64,000 bases of DNA. It comes from Gammaproteobacteria bacterium (lineage in GTDB: Bacteria > Pseudomonadota > Gammaproteobacteria > SZUA-140). Below are positions 1 through 8,254 of the stretch, one piece after another; within the stretch, counting starts at the first letter, position 1; every line of letters starts with the position of its first letter. The stretch lies in assembly GCA_016712635.1 (NCBI GenBank), contig JADJQS010000002.1, positions 631,323 to 695,322 of the forward strand, in the 5' to 3' direction. The translations under genes and the position numbers were made by a program. The notes below the pieces were generated by a model. It was not told the DNA's origin. It did not search any database and worked only from the letters and a program-made list of their open reading frames with translations.

Positions 1-1
1 C

Positions 2-394
2 GGGCTCGACATCGCCCACAGCCATTACCAGAAGCACGGCGCCTACGTGATCGCGCATGCCGATCTCGCCGGCTTCTCCTTCCAGGAGCAGCAGCTGCTC
101 GCCTCGCTGGTGCTCGCCCACCGGCGCAAGTTCCCGGCGCGCGCGTTCAAGGACCTCAAGAGCATCTGGGGCAAGCAGGCCGAACGTCTCGCACTGCTGC
201 TGCGCCTCGCCGCGGTCCTGCACCGCAGCCGCAGCGCGGTACCCCTGCCCGAATTCCGGCTGACGGGCGACAAGCGGCGCCTGTCCCTGCGCCTGCCCGC
301 CGGGTGGCTCGACGCCCATCCGCTGACCCGCACCGACCTGGAACGCGAGGCGCAGTACCTCGCGCAGATCGACATCGCGCTGGACTTCGGCTAG
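2..394 (+). CDS. ppx: Exopolyphosphatase PPX/GppA family, C-terminal part (partial)
   Basis: Only the last 130 residues are in the window; the start lies before base 1. The visible part begins with a GLDIAHSHYQKHG segment and continues through a helical stretch rich in Leu and Arg (AERLALLLRLAAVLHRSR), typical of the HD-like C-terminal domain of exopolyphosphatase/guanosine pentaphosphate phosphatases. These enzymes release orthophosphate from the end of polyphosphate and can hydrolyse pppGpp in the cytoplasm. It ends at TAG 392-394. The polyphosphate kinase gene is 22 kb away (22288-24396), so the two are not an operon here. The catalytic ASKHA domain cannot be inspected. The 138 bases after it hold nothing recognisable. 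Confidence 0.85.
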   Translation, partial: GLDIAHSHYQKHGAYVIAHADLAGFSFQEQQLLASLVLAHRRKFPARAFKDLKSIWGKQAERLALLLRLAAVLHRSRSAVPLPEFRLTGDKRRLSLRLPAGWLDAHPLTRTDLEREAQYLAQIDIALDFG

Positions 395-532
395 CACCGG
401 CGCGTACCGCCATGCACGGGCGCGATGCGCCCGCCGCAGGAGGCTCCGCCGCCGGCGCACCGGATCAGGTACGGCTTGCGCCAGCGTTTCCCGGCGTCAT
501 GGCAGTCCATCTCCCGGTCGCGGCGCGCCGGA

Positions 533-1567
533 TCACACGCCGGTTTCCAGCGACCTGCGCAGCGCGCCGAAGCGCCTGCGGTACTGCGCCGGAGTCAGCC
601 GCACCTTGCGCCGGAACAGGCGGCTGAAAAACCCGGCGTCCTCATAGCCGACCTCCTGCGCGACGGCCTCCACCGGCAGGCTGCCGGATTCGAGCATCTG
701 TTTCGCCTCCTCGAGGCGCAGCGTGTGCACATACTCGAGCGGCGACATGCCGGTCGCCTGCTGAAAGCGGCGCTTGAACGAACGCTCGGCCAGCCCGCTC
801 AGGCGGACCATCGCGGTGACCGGCGCGCGCTCCTGGTAATGCCCGGCGATCCAGTGCTGGCAGCGGGCGATCACCGCGTCATCCGCCTGGCGCGTGGACG
901 CGAGGCGGGCGAACGGCTGCTGGCCGACGGCGTGCCAGTCGATGAGGTTGACGCGGGCGACCTGCATCGCGGCGTCGACGCCCGCGCAGCGCGCGATCAG
1001 GTACAGCGACAGATCCAGCCACGACGTGCCGCCGCCCGCCATGACCAGGCGCTGCCCCTCGCCCGAGACCACCAGGGCGCGGTGCGCGCGCACCCGCACG
1101 TCGGGGAAACGCCGCTGCAGCACGTCGCACCAGGCCCAGTGCGTGGTCGCCTCGCAGCCGGCGAGCAGGCCCGCCTCCGCGAGCAGCATCGCCCCCGAGC
1201 ACGCGGCGGCGAGCACGGCGCCGTCGGCGTGCCGCCGACGCAGCCAGGCGATCTCCGCCTCGAAACGCCCGGCGAGGACCTCGCCCGGCGGGAGGTTCAC
1301 CTCCGGCACGCACACGACGTCGACCCGCGGGCAATCCTCCAGCGTGGCGTGCGGCGCGATGCGCACGCCGTTGCCCACCTCGAAGGCACCGGCGCGGGCC
1401 GAAACGACGAGCGCCCGCATCAGCTGCGGTCCGGCCCGGCCGTCCACGATGAGCGGCCAGTCGCGTCCGGCGGCCATGAACAGGTCGTACATGCCATAGA
1501 GTACCGACGCGCTGGTCTCGGGGAAGGCGAGCACGGCGACGGCGGTGGATGGGCGCGGGTCGTTCAT
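533..1567 (-). CDS. GlxA-family transcriptional regulator (DJ-1/PfpI + AraC HTH)
   Basis: A 344-residue protein with an N-terminal DJ-1/PfpI-like amidotransferase fold (about residues 8-190, with the nucleophile-elbow motif AACSGAMLL) and a C-terminal AraC-type double helix-turn-helix (about 225-330, with LAERSFKRRFQQATGMSP and EVGYEDAGFFSRLFRR). Proteins of this build are DNA-binding regulators that sense small metabolites. The ligand is unknown here. I chose the ATG at 1567 because family alignment begins at MNDPRPSTAVAVLAFP; a TTG at 1594 is possible. It is divergent from the homocysteine methyltransferase gene, and a 7-bp inverted repeat lies between them at 1600-1618, which could be its operator. 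Confidence 0.85.
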   Translation of the reverse strand: MNDPRPSTAVAVLAFPETSASVLYGMYDLFMAAGRDWPLIVDGRAGPQLMRALVVSARAGAFEVGNGVRIAPHATLEDCPRVDVVCVPEVNLPPGEVLAGRFEAEIAWLRRRHADGAVLAAACSGAMLLAEAGLLAGCEATTHWAWCDVLQRRFPDVRVRAHRALVVSGEGQRLVMAGGGTSWLDLSLYLIARCAGVDAAMQVARVNLIDWHAVGQQPFARLASTRQADDAVIARCQHWIAGHYQERAPVTAMVRLSGLAERSFKRRFQQATGMSPLEYVHTLRLEEAKQMLESGSLPVEAVAQEVGYEDAGFFSRLFRRKVRLTPAQYRRRFGALRRSLETGV

Positions 1568-1599
1568 GGCCGATTTGTCAGATTCCTTGCACAAATGGC

Positions 1600-1618
1600 T
1601 TTAGCCGGCCTGGCTAAA
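1600..1618. promoter_or_regulatory. Inverted repeat TTTAGCC-N5-GGCTAAA in divergent spacer
   Basis: Perfect 7-bp arms (1600-1606 and 1612-1618) with a 5-nt spacer sit in the 159-bp divergent region between the GlxA-type regulator and the homocysteine S-methyltransferase gene. Position and symmetry suit an operator for the adjacent regulator acting on one or both genes. This is inference from symmetry only. Confidence 0.4.
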
Positions 1619-1726
1619 CGGACGTACCTTTACACCCGTCACTATAGCCGGAAAACGCGGCGGCAGGCCATCCGGCCCTCGACGATGGAACGGCCCGCCG
1701 CCGCCACAACCTGGAGGAGCATCGCC

Positions 1727-2665
1727 ATGAGCAAGTACCGCCACCGACTGCCGCAGCTCGACGGACGCCTGTTTCTGACCGACGGCGGCCTCGAGACGAC
1801 CCTGATCTATCACGACGGCATCGATCTGCCCGCCTTCGCGGCCTTCGATCTCCTGAAGGACGAGGACGGGACGGAGACCCTGCGCCGCTATTTCGCGCGC
1901 TATGTCGACATCGCGCGCGCGCGCGGCGTCGGGATCGTGCTGGAGAGCCCGACCTGGCGCGCCAACCCGGACTGGGGCGCCCGGCTCGGCTATGACGCGG
2001 CCGCGCTGGCGGACGCGAACCGGCGGGGAATCGGCCTGCTGCTCGAGCTCCGCGCCGCGCTGGAGACGCGGCGGACGCCGATCGTTGTCAGCGGCAATCT
2101 CGGCCCGCGCGGCGACGGCTACCGGGCCGACGCGCGCATGGACGTCGATGCGGCGCGCACCTATCATGCGGCGCAGGTTGGCACCTTCGCCGGCACCGAC
2201 GCCGACATGGTCGCCGCATTCACGATGAATTACCCGGAAGAGGCGATCGGCATCGCCCTCGCCGCGCGTGATGCCGAGCTGCCGGTCGCCATCGCGTTCA
2301 CGGTCGAGACCGACGGGCGCCTGCCCTCCGGCGACACCCTCGCCGGCGCGATCGGGCGCACGGACGCCGGAACCGGCGGATATCCCGCCTATTACATGAT
2401 CAACTGCGCGCACCCCGAACATTTCACGACGGTGCTGAGCGACGGCGGCGCCTGGCGCGGGCGCATTCGCGGCCTGCGCGCGAATGCATCGAGGCGCAGC
2501 CACGCGGAGCTGGACGCCAGCACGGAACTCGACGCCGGCGATCCGGACGAGCTGGGCGGACAGTACCGCGCGTTGCGCGCGCTGCTGCCCGGCCTGGCCG
2601 TTGCGGGCGGCTGCTGCGGCACCGACCACCGTCATATCGACGCGATGTGCCGGGAGCTGATCTAA
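1727..2665 (+). CDS. Homocysteine S-methyltransferase family protein
   Basis: A 312-residue single-domain protein of the BHMT/MmuM/MetH-N family, which transfers a methyl group from a donor such as S-methylmethionine to a thiol acceptor. It opens with LTDGGLETTLIYHDGID, the usual first strand of the barrel. The zinc ligands are visible as Cys in MINCAHPEHF and the paired Cys of GGCCGT near the end. The ATG at 1727 follows a strong GGAGG ribosome site at 1713-1717. An open frame extends upstream to 425 but that part is antisense to the regulator gene and not coding. The methyl donor cannot be told from sequence. It is monocistronic and followed by REP-like hairpins. Confidence 0.88.
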   Translation: MSKYRHRLPQLDGRLFLTDGGLETTLIYHDGIDLPAFAAFDLLKDEDGTETLRRYFARYVDIARARGVGIVLESPTWRANPDWGARLGYDAAALADANRRGIGLLLELRAALETRRTPIVVSGNLGPRGDGYRADARMDVDAARTYHAAQVGTFAGTDADMVAAFTMNYPEEAIGIALAARDAELPVAIAFTVETDGRLPSGDTLAGAIGRTDAGTGGYPAYYMINCAHPEHFTTVLSDGGAWRGRIRGLRANASRRSHAELDASTELDAGDPDELGGQYRALRALLPGLAVAGGCCGTDHRHIDAMCRELI

Positions 2666-2667
2666 GA

Positions 2668-2700
2668 GAATAGGGACAGATTTTTAATCTGTCCCTATTC
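2668..2700. repeat. REP-like palindrome, GGGACAGATT family, copy 1
   Basis: Perfect 15-bp arms (2668-2682 and 2686-2700) around a TTT loop, core AGGGACAGATT/AATCTGTCCCT. It lies immediately after the stop codon of the homocysteine methyltransferase gene and could also stabilise or end its transcript, although no T-run follows. Other copies are at 2773-2799, 22231-22254 and 35164-35244. Confidence 0.8.
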
Positions 2701-2772
2701 CTTATCGAATGAATTCAAATCTTCCCACACACCTACTTGACGGATTTATCCGCCCCATTCCTTACAAGCGCA

Positions 2773-2799
2773 TGGGGACAGATTTCAAATCTGTCCCCA
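2773..2799. repeat. REP-like palindrome, GGGGACAGATTT family, copy 2
   Basis: Perfect 13-bp arms TGGGGACAGATTT (2773-2785) and its complement (2787-2799) with a single central C. It is 73 bp from copy 1, between two convergent genes, the usual place for REP/BIME elements. No REP-associated tyrosine transposase gene is in the window. Confidence 0.8.
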
Positions 2800-2810
2800 A
2801 TCTTGATTTG

Positions 2811-3746
2811 TCACGCCTCTCCCGCGCGCCGCAGCAGCGGCGGCGGCGCGCACGCGATGACCATCGGGCGCCCGTCGCGCGGATGGCGGAAGCGCAGTTC
2901 GGCGGAATGGAGGTGATAGCCCGGATCACCGGGCAGGGCGCGCGAACCCGGCGCCGGCAGCCCGCCCGCGGCATACAGCGGATCGCCCAGCAGCGGATGC
3001 CCGGCGGCGGCAAGGTGGATGCGGATCTGGTGCGGGCGACCCGTGGCGATATGCACGTCGCACAGGAAGGCATCCGCGCGGCGCTCGAGCACCGTCACAT
3101 CAGACCGTGAGGGCCTGCCCTGCGGCGCGGCGGCGTGCACCGTGCCGAGCACGGCATGCGGCACCGGGCCGATCGGCGTCTCGACGGTGAACCCGTCGCG
3201 GGCCGGATCCCCGCCGGCGAGCGCGCGGTAGCGCTTCACGACCGCGCGCGTCGACCACTGCCCGGTCAGCGCCGCGCGCGCCTGATGAGTGCGCGCGCAC
3301 AGCACCAGGCCCGAGGTCCAGCGCCCCAGGCGATGCAGTGGCGCGGCGTCGGGCGTACAGGCGCGCAGCCGGTAGAGCAGCGTCGCCTCGAGGAAGTCCG
3401 CGCCGGGCAGCGTCGGCAGGCCCGCCGGTTTGTCCACCGCGAGCAGATCCTCGTCCTCGTACAAAACGGTAAACGTGCGCGGCGCCTCGGGCTCGACCCA
3501 CGGCTCGCGCCGCCAGACGAGTTCGCCGCCGCGCCGCAGCAGGCTGTCGGCCTGCGCGGGCTGCGCATCGAGGAGCACCCGGCCGGCGGCGATGCGCGCC
3601 GCCCATTCGGCGGCGGTCGCATGCCGGTAGCGCAGGCTGAGATAGTCCAGCAGACGCAACCCGTCCGCCGCCGGACCGAGCGTCTCGCGATAATCATAGC
3701 CCCGGTTGAGGCGCGCGTTCGCGGCATCCATCGCGGTCACCCTCAT
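2811..3746 (-). CDS. RluA-family pseudouridine synthase with altered active-site motif
   Basis: A 311-residue protein with an N-terminal S4-like RNA-binding region (about 25-80) and an RluA-type catalytic domain: VLYEDEDLLAVDKPAGLPTLPG, then IATGRPHQIRIHLAAAGHPLLGDPLY. Enzymes of this family isomerise uridine to pseudouridine in rRNA or tRNA. The normally invariant HRLDxxTSG motif reads HRLGRWTSGL, so the catalytic Asp position is Gly. The RluD homologue at 44328-45323 keeps HRLDKDTSG. Such variants exist as a subgroup of the family, so function may differ. The ATG at 3744-3746 overlaps the stop of the upstream ABC exporter by 4 nt, implying translational coupling. Confidence 0.85.
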   Translation of the reverse strand: MRVTAMDAANARLNRGYDYRETLGPAADGLRLLDYLSLRYRHATAAEWAARIAAGRVLLDAQPAQADSLLRRGGELVWRREPWVEPEAPRTFTVLYEDEDLLAVDKPAGLPTLPGADFLEATLLYRLRACTPDAAPLHRLGRWTSGLVLCARTHQARAALTGQWSTRAVVKRYRALAGGDPARDGFTVETPIGPVPHAVLGTVHAAAPQGRPSRSDVTVLERRADAFLCDVHIATGRPHQIRIHLAAAGHPLLGDPLYAAGGLPAPGSRALPGDPGYHLHSAELRFRHPRDGRPMVIACAPPPLLRRAGEA

Positions 3747-5632
3747 GCCGGCGGCGGGACCGATTCACCGGCAGCATCGTCCGGTTCGCCGTGCTTCTTC
3801 CCGGCGACCGGCGGGGCGTCCGCCGGCGCCGACAACGCGGTCAATCCCCCCGTCCGGGCGCCCGTCTCGCCGGCGAGGGCCTCGGGCAGGAAACCGCCCG
3901 CCTGCCGGCTCCACAGGCGATGATACGCGCCGCCGCGCGCCAGCAGCTCCGCGTGCGACCCGTCCTCGACGATGCGGCCGTCCTCGAACACCAGGATGCG
4001 GTCCAGGTGCGCGATGGTGGAGAGGCGGTGCGCGACGACGATGACGGTCTTGCCGCGCATGACCGTGTCCAGCGTCTCCTGGATCGCGTGCTCGGTGATC
4101 GAATCCAGCGCCGAGGTGGCCTCGTCGAGGATCAGGATGGGCGCGTTCTTGAGGATCACGCGCGCGATCGCGATGCGCTGGCGCTGCCCGCCGGACAGCT
4201 TCACGCCGCGCTCGCCGACGAGCGATTCATAGCCCTCCCGTATCTGCGCGATGAATTCGTGCGCATGCGCCAGGCGCGCGGCCTCGACCACCTCCGCGTC
4301 GCTCGCCTCCAGCCGGCCATAGCGGATGTTCTCGCGCAGCGTGCGGTGGAACAGCCCCGGGTCCTGCGGGATCAGGCTCAGCTGCGCGTGCAGCGATTCC
4401 TGGGTCATGGCGCGGATGTCGACCCCGTCGATCAGGATGGCGCCGCCCTGCGGGTCGTACAGGCGCAGGATCAGGCTCACGAAGCTCGACTTGCCCGAGC
4501 CCGACAGGCCGACCAGTCCGACGCGCTGGCCGGCCGGGATGCGCACGCTGAGCCGGTCGAACACCTTGCGCGGCGGCGTGTAACCGAACTCGACCGCGCG
4601 GAACTCGATCTCGCCGCGCCGGACGGGGAGCGCCTGCGCGTCGGGGGCGTCCACCAGCTCGTGCGCGCGCACGATGGTGTGCACGCCGTTGGAGACGTTG
4701 CCGATGTACTCGAAAAATTCCAGGAAGCGCCGGGCCAGGTTACGCGCCTCGTTGATGACCATCAGCGACAGGCTGACCGCCAGCACGAAGTCGCCGACGC
4801 CGATCCGGCCCTGCCCCCACAGGCGCAGCGCGTAGTACAGCAGCCCGATCTTCAGCACCGCCGCCGCCGAAAACTGGAACCAGCGGATGCGCTCGGAATA
4901 GCGGTGCGAGACCAGGATCGCCTGCATCTCGCGCGTCAGATCACGTTCCAGGTTCTCGCGCTCGAAACCGAGGCGCGCGAACAGGCGCGCGCTGGTGAGG
5001 TTGGTCACCGAGTCCACCACCGTGCCGGTGGTCTCGCTGCGCGCGGCCGCGGCCGCCTGCGCGTACGGCCGGCAGCGCCGCGCCAGCAGGTAGGAGATGC
5101 CGATGAAGAACACCGCCCACGCGAGCGCGAACCAGCCCAGCTGCGCGTGCGCCTGGAACAGCAGCACCACGGCGATGGCGATCACGATGACGATGGGCCA
5201 GAACTCGGTGATCAGGGCCCACAGCGTCTGCGTCACGCCCAGCGAGGTCTCCGAGATGCGGTGCGCGAGCGCGCCCGCGAAGTTGCTGCTGAAGTAGCGG
5301 TAGGAATGATGCTGCAGGTAGTGATAGATCGCGCGCGTCACCGCCTGGCGCTGGCGCGGCCCGAGGCGGATCTGGATCGCGCCGCCCAGGCGCCCGAATA
5401 TCAGCTCGCCGACGCACAGGGCGACGAACAGCAGCAGCGGTCCCTGCAGGTGGGAGACCACCGCCATGGAGGTCTCCTGCGCCGCCATCACGCTCTTGAT
5501 GATGCGCGCGAGCGCGTACGGGATCAGGATGCCGCAGGTGGCGTTCGCGGTCTCGAACGCCAGCATGCCGAAGTACCACCAGCGGTATTGCGCCACGAAA
5601 TACCAGATGAAGCGGAACGGACTGGCCGGCAA
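3743..5632 (-). CDS. ABC exporter, fused permease and ATPase
   Basis: A 629-residue half-transporter. Residues 1-320 form the six-helix exporter domain; residues 340-575 are the nucleotide-binding domain with Walker A GLSGSGKSS (375-383), Q-loop IPQDP, signature LSGGQ (479-483), Walker B ILILDEATS and H-loop AHRLST. It should work as a homodimer or heterodimer in the inner membrane exporting lipids, peptides or drugs; the substrate is not evident. The first codon of the open frame is TTG at 5632 with no clear ribosome site, so the start is uncertain. The C-terminal tail (about 585-629) is low-complexity Pro/Ala/Gly. It is followed by the pseudouridine synthase with a 4-nt ATGA overlap. Confidence 0.9.
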   Translation of the reverse strand: MPASPFRFIWYFVAQYRWWYFGMLAFETANATCGILIPYALARIIKSVMAAQETSMAVVSHLQGPLLLFVALCVGELIFGRLGGAIQIRLGPRQRQAVTRAIYHYLQHHSYRYFSSNFAGALAHRISETSLGVTQTLWALITEFWPIVIVIAIAVVLLFQAHAQLGWFALAWAVFFIGISYLLARRCRPYAQAAAAARSETTGTVVDSVTNLTSARLFARLGFERENLERDLTREMQAILVSHRYSERIRWFQFSAAAVLKIGLLYYALRLWGQGRIGVGDFVLAVSLSLMVINEARNLARRFLEFFEYIGNVSNGVHTIVRAHELVDAPDAQALPVRRGEIEFRAVEFGYTPPRKVFDRLSVRIPAGQRVGLVGLSGSGKSSFVSLILRLYDPQGGAILIDGVDIRAMTQESLHAQLSLIPQDPGLFHRTLRENIRYGRLEASDAEVVEAARLAHAHEFIAQIREGYESLVGERGVKLSGGQRQRIAIARVILKNAPILILDEATSALDSITEHAIQETLDTVMRGKTVIVVAHRLSTIAHLDRILVFEDGRIVEDGSHAELLARGGAYHRLWSRQAGGFLPEALAGETGARTGGLTALSAPADAPPVAGKKHGEPDDAAGESVPPPA

Positions 5633-5943
5633 TGCGGGCGTGCCGGGCGCGCGCTGAAATGTCTGAATCGCGGGATCCTCGGACGGTGGGATGACGTCGG
5701 CGGTCCGCGAGCGGCCGCCATACCCGGTGCCGCGAGTATAGCACCGGCCGGAGGCCGCACCGCGCCGGATTCCTGCCGGTACTTCAGCGTCCGTCCGAAT
5801 TTCCGTCCTGACCCGGACGCGCCGCCGGCGCGTTGTAATCTCCCCCGTGGCGGGATATCATCCGAACCCGCCCCTGCCGTCCGCGCCGCGCCGACGGGAC
5901 GAATGCCGCACCCAGACACCCACCCGGATCCATGGAGAACACA
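5633..5943. other. Divergent intergenic region (ABC exporter / OmpA-like)
   Basis: This 311-bp non-coding stretch separates divergent genes. The only element I can support is a sigma70-like promoter at 5833-5861 facing the OmpA-like gene. No repeat or RNA gene was seen. Confidence 0.5.
5833..5861 (+). promoter_or_regulatory. Putative sigma70 promoter of the OmpA-like gene
   Basis: TTGTAA (5833-5838), a 17-bp spacer and TATCAT (5856-5861) would start transcription near 5868, leaving a leader of about 75 nt before the ATG at 5944. Both hexamers are near consensus and spacing is ideal. Confidence 0.5.
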
Positions 5944-7189
5944 ATGAAAGCGACCGGCAACATCCGTCACCCGTCGATACTCACGCTCGCAACCGTCGCA
6001 CTGCTGGCGGCCCCCGCCGTGCAGGCGGATACGGATGCCGGGTGGTACCTCGCCCCGGCGCTGAACTACATCATTGCCGACGGCGACCGTGACGCGGATG
6101 ATGACGCCGGATTCCAGATCGGGCTCGGCAGGCAGTTGGACGAGGCCTGGAACCTGGAGGGCGTGCTCGAGCTCGACACCCTGGACAGCGAGGACGGCGC
6201 CGACGAGTTCAAGCAGCGCGGTCTTGCCCTCGACGGCCTGTACTTCTTCGACCGGAATCCCGGCTTCGCGCCCTACGCCCTCGTCGGCGCCGGCGTAATG
6301 AATACCCGGTTCGCCGGGGAGAAGGGCACCAATCCGATGTTAAACGCGGGCATCGGCTTCCTGTCGAATGTCCTCGGCGATGCGGTGGCCCTGCGCGGCG
6401 AGGCCCGTTACCGCTATGACGGTGACGACAGCAGTGCCTCGCCGACGACATTCGTTCGGCGACTGGATCATCACCCTCGGCCTGAATATCCCGCTGGGCG
6501 GCTCCGGCACCCCGGCGCCTGCCGCGGCGCCGATCGCGGCCTCTGCACCCGCCGTGGCTGCAGAAGCCGCACCCATGGACAGCGACAACGACGGCGTCCT
6601 CGACGCCAGCGATGCCTGCCCGGATTCCCCGGCCGGCGCCAGGGTCGATGCGCGCGGCTGTGAGCCCGACAGCGACGGTGATGGCGTGACCGACGGCGCG
6701 GACCGCTGCCCGGGCACCGCCGCTGGGATCGCGGTCGATGCCCAGGGCTGCGAGAAGGACAGCGACGGCGACGGCGTCACCGACAGCGCCGACCGCTGCC
6801 CCGACTCCGCGGCGGGCGTGAAGGTCGACATCCACGGCTGCGAGATCAAGGCGGTCATCGAACTGCCGGGCGTGAACTTCGAGACCGGCTCGGCACGCCT
6901 GCTGCCGGAATCGACCGCCATTCTCGACGAGGCGGCGGCGACGCTGCGCAAGCACCCGGAGATCAGGGCCGAGGTGGCGGGCCACACCGACAGCAGCGGT
7001 TCACGCGCATTCAATGTGAAGCTCTCGCAGCAGCGCGCCGAGTCGGTGATGAACTACCTGGTCGGCCAGGGTGTGGCGGCCGGCAGCCTCACCGCCCAGG
7101 GCTACGGACCCGACCGCCCGGTGGCGGACAACGCGACGGCCGCCGGCCGCGCCGCGAACCGCCGGGTGGAACTGAAGATCGCCCAGTAA
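5944..7189 (+). pseudogene. OmpA-like outer membrane protein, one frameshift
   Basis: The reading begins with a signal peptide (MKATGNIRHPS ... AVQA) and an N-terminal eight-stranded barrel (DAGWYLAPALNYIIADGDRD). Near 6430-6460 the frame changes; the continuation reads SFGDWIITLGLNIPLGG, then three thrombospondin type-3 calcium-binding repeats (DSDNDGVLDASDACP and two like it), then an OmpA peptidoglycan-binding domain (NFETGSARLLPES, GHTDSSGS, NRRVELKI). Intact homologues carry this order in one frame, so a single indel of +1 or -2 explains it. It may be a real mutation or a sequencing error. The ATG at 5944 has GGAGA at 5935-5939; the ATG at 5932 is less likely. The protein would tether the outer membrane to peptidoglycan. 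Confidence 0.8.
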
Positions 7190-7198
7190 ACAGGCATA

Positions 7199-7224
7199 CC
7201 CCCGGCTGCACGCGCGGCCGGGGG
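7199..7224 (+). terminator. GC-rich hairpin after the OmpA-like gene
   Basis: Perfect 8-bp stem CCCCCGGC (7199-7206) / GCCGGGGG (7217-7224) with a 10-nt loop, 10 bp after the stop codon. There is no T-run, so it may be a weak or Rho-assisted terminator or an mRNA-stabilising hairpin. Confidence 0.45.
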
Positions 7225-7241
7225 CGCCCTTGCCAGGGGAC

Positions 7242-7715
7242 ATGAGCGATACGACGCCGACACCGCTGACCCGGGAGGAATTCGCCCGGGTCGTACGCTC
7301 TACGCCGCTGGTGTCGATCGACCTCGTGGTGCGCGATCAGGCACGGCGGATGCTGCTCGGCCTGCGCGAAAATCGTCCGGCGCAGGGTTACTGGTTCGTG
7401 CCGGGCGGCCGCATCGGCAAGGACGAACACATCGAGCAGGCCTTCCGCCGCATCAGCTGCATGGAACTCGGCCGCGCGCTGACCCTGGCCGATGCGCGCT
7501 TCATCGGCGTGTACGAGCACCTGTACGACGACAACTTCGCCGGTGAATCCGGCTTCGGCACCCACTATATCGTGCTCGCCTACGCCGTCGACGGCGCCGC
7601 CGCCGACTTCGACCTCCCCCTCGACCAGCACAGCCGCTATGAATGGATGGCGGAATCCGACGTGCTCAGCCGGACCGACGTGCATCCCTACGTCCGCAAC
7701 TATTGCGGCCGCTGA
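7242..7715 (+). CDS. gmm: GDP-mannose mannosyl hydrolase (Nudix)
   Basis: A 157-residue protein that matches the Gmm/WcaH branch of the Nudix family, which hydrolyses GDP-mannose or GDP-glucose to GDP and the sugar in polysaccharide precursor control. The N-terminus EFARVVRSTPLVSIDLVV and the modified Nudix box GGRIGKDEHIEQAFRRISCMELG (7-residue variant lacking the usual REUXEE) are diagnostic of Gmm. I chose the ATG at 7242; a TTG at 7230 in frame is possible because the AGGGGA at 7235-7240 is very close to the ATG. No nucleotide-sugar genes are next to it, so its pathway here is open. The arsenic operon starts about 80 bp downstream. Confidence 0.85.
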   Translation: MSDTTPTPLTREEFARVVRSTPLVSIDLVVRDQARRMLLGLRENRPAQGYWFVPGGRIGKDEHIEQAFRRISCMELGRALTLADARFIGVYEHLYDDNFAGESGFGTHYIVLAYAVDGAAADFDLPLDQHSRYEWMAESDVLSRTDVHPYVRNYCGR

Positions 7716-7796
7716 TCAGCCCATACCCGCGCCTCACACCCGCAATTCCTGCTGGACGCCGTCACGGGGCGGCGTCATATGCAATCGTATATATGG

Positions 7797-7825
7797 TTGA
7801 CGTTATATATGGATTCTCATATATT
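7797..7825 (+). promoter_or_regulatory. ars operon promoter with overlapping ArsR operator
   Basis: TTGACG (7797-7802), a 17-bp spacer and TATATT (7820-7825) form a near-consensus sigma70 promoter. A perfect dyad ATATATG-N6-CATATAT (7805-7811 / 7818-7824) overlaps the spacer and -10 hexamer, as expected for an ArsR repressor site. Transcription would begin near 7831-7832, right at the arsR start codon. Confidence 0.7.
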
Positions 7826-7832
7826 ACGCGGC

Positions 7833-8186
7833 ATGCCCCTCGACGCCCATGAAATCTTCACCGCCCTCGCCCACCCGCTGCGCCTGCGCGCATTGCTGCT
7901 GCTGCACGCCCAGGGTGAACTGTGCGTATGCGAGCTGTGCCATGCGCTCGATGTGTCGCAGCCGATGATCTCGCGGCATCTCGCCCAGCTGCGCGCCTGG
8001 GGTGTCGTCAGCGACCGGCGCCAGGGCCTGTGGATCCACTACCGTCTCCATCCCGACCTGCCGGCCTGGGCACTCAACATCCTGCGCGAGACCGCGCACG
8101 CCAAGGCGCAGGACACCCCGTTCGCGGACGACCAGGCGGCGCTGTCGGCCATGCCGAACCGTCCGGGCGCGCCGCGCTGCGCCTGA
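7833..8186 (+). CDS. arsR: ArsR-family arsenic-responsive repressor
   Basis: A 117-residue winged-helix repressor. The metal-binding helix carries ELCVCELCHAL with Cys31, Cys33 and Cys36 (counting from the ATG at 7833), the classic As(III)/Sb(III) site, followed by the recognition helix VSQPMISRHLAQLRAWGVV. It would release its operator at 7805-7824 when As(III) binds. The ATG at 7833 fits the family; an in-frame ATG at 7809 lies inside the operator, upstream of the predicted transcription start. It is first in an operon with arsC, acr3, a GAPDH gene and arsJ. Confidence 0.92.
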   Translation: MPLDAHEIFTALAHPLRLRALLLLHAQGELCVCELCHALDVSQPMISRHLAQLRAWGVVSDRRQGLWIHYRLHPDLPAWALNILRETAHAKAQDTPFADDQAALSAMPNRPGAPRCA

Positions 8187-8254
8187 TACGACGGAGCGCC
8201 CGACATGGCCGGCGATCTTCTGCTCATCCACTCCAACCACGCGGGGCTGCGGCC

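Noticed and set aside
425..1726. Long plus-strand open frame fused ahead of the homocysteine methyltransferase
   Set aside because: It is antisense to the GlxA-type regulator gene, is compositionally non-protein-like, and the GGAGG site fixes the true start at 1727.
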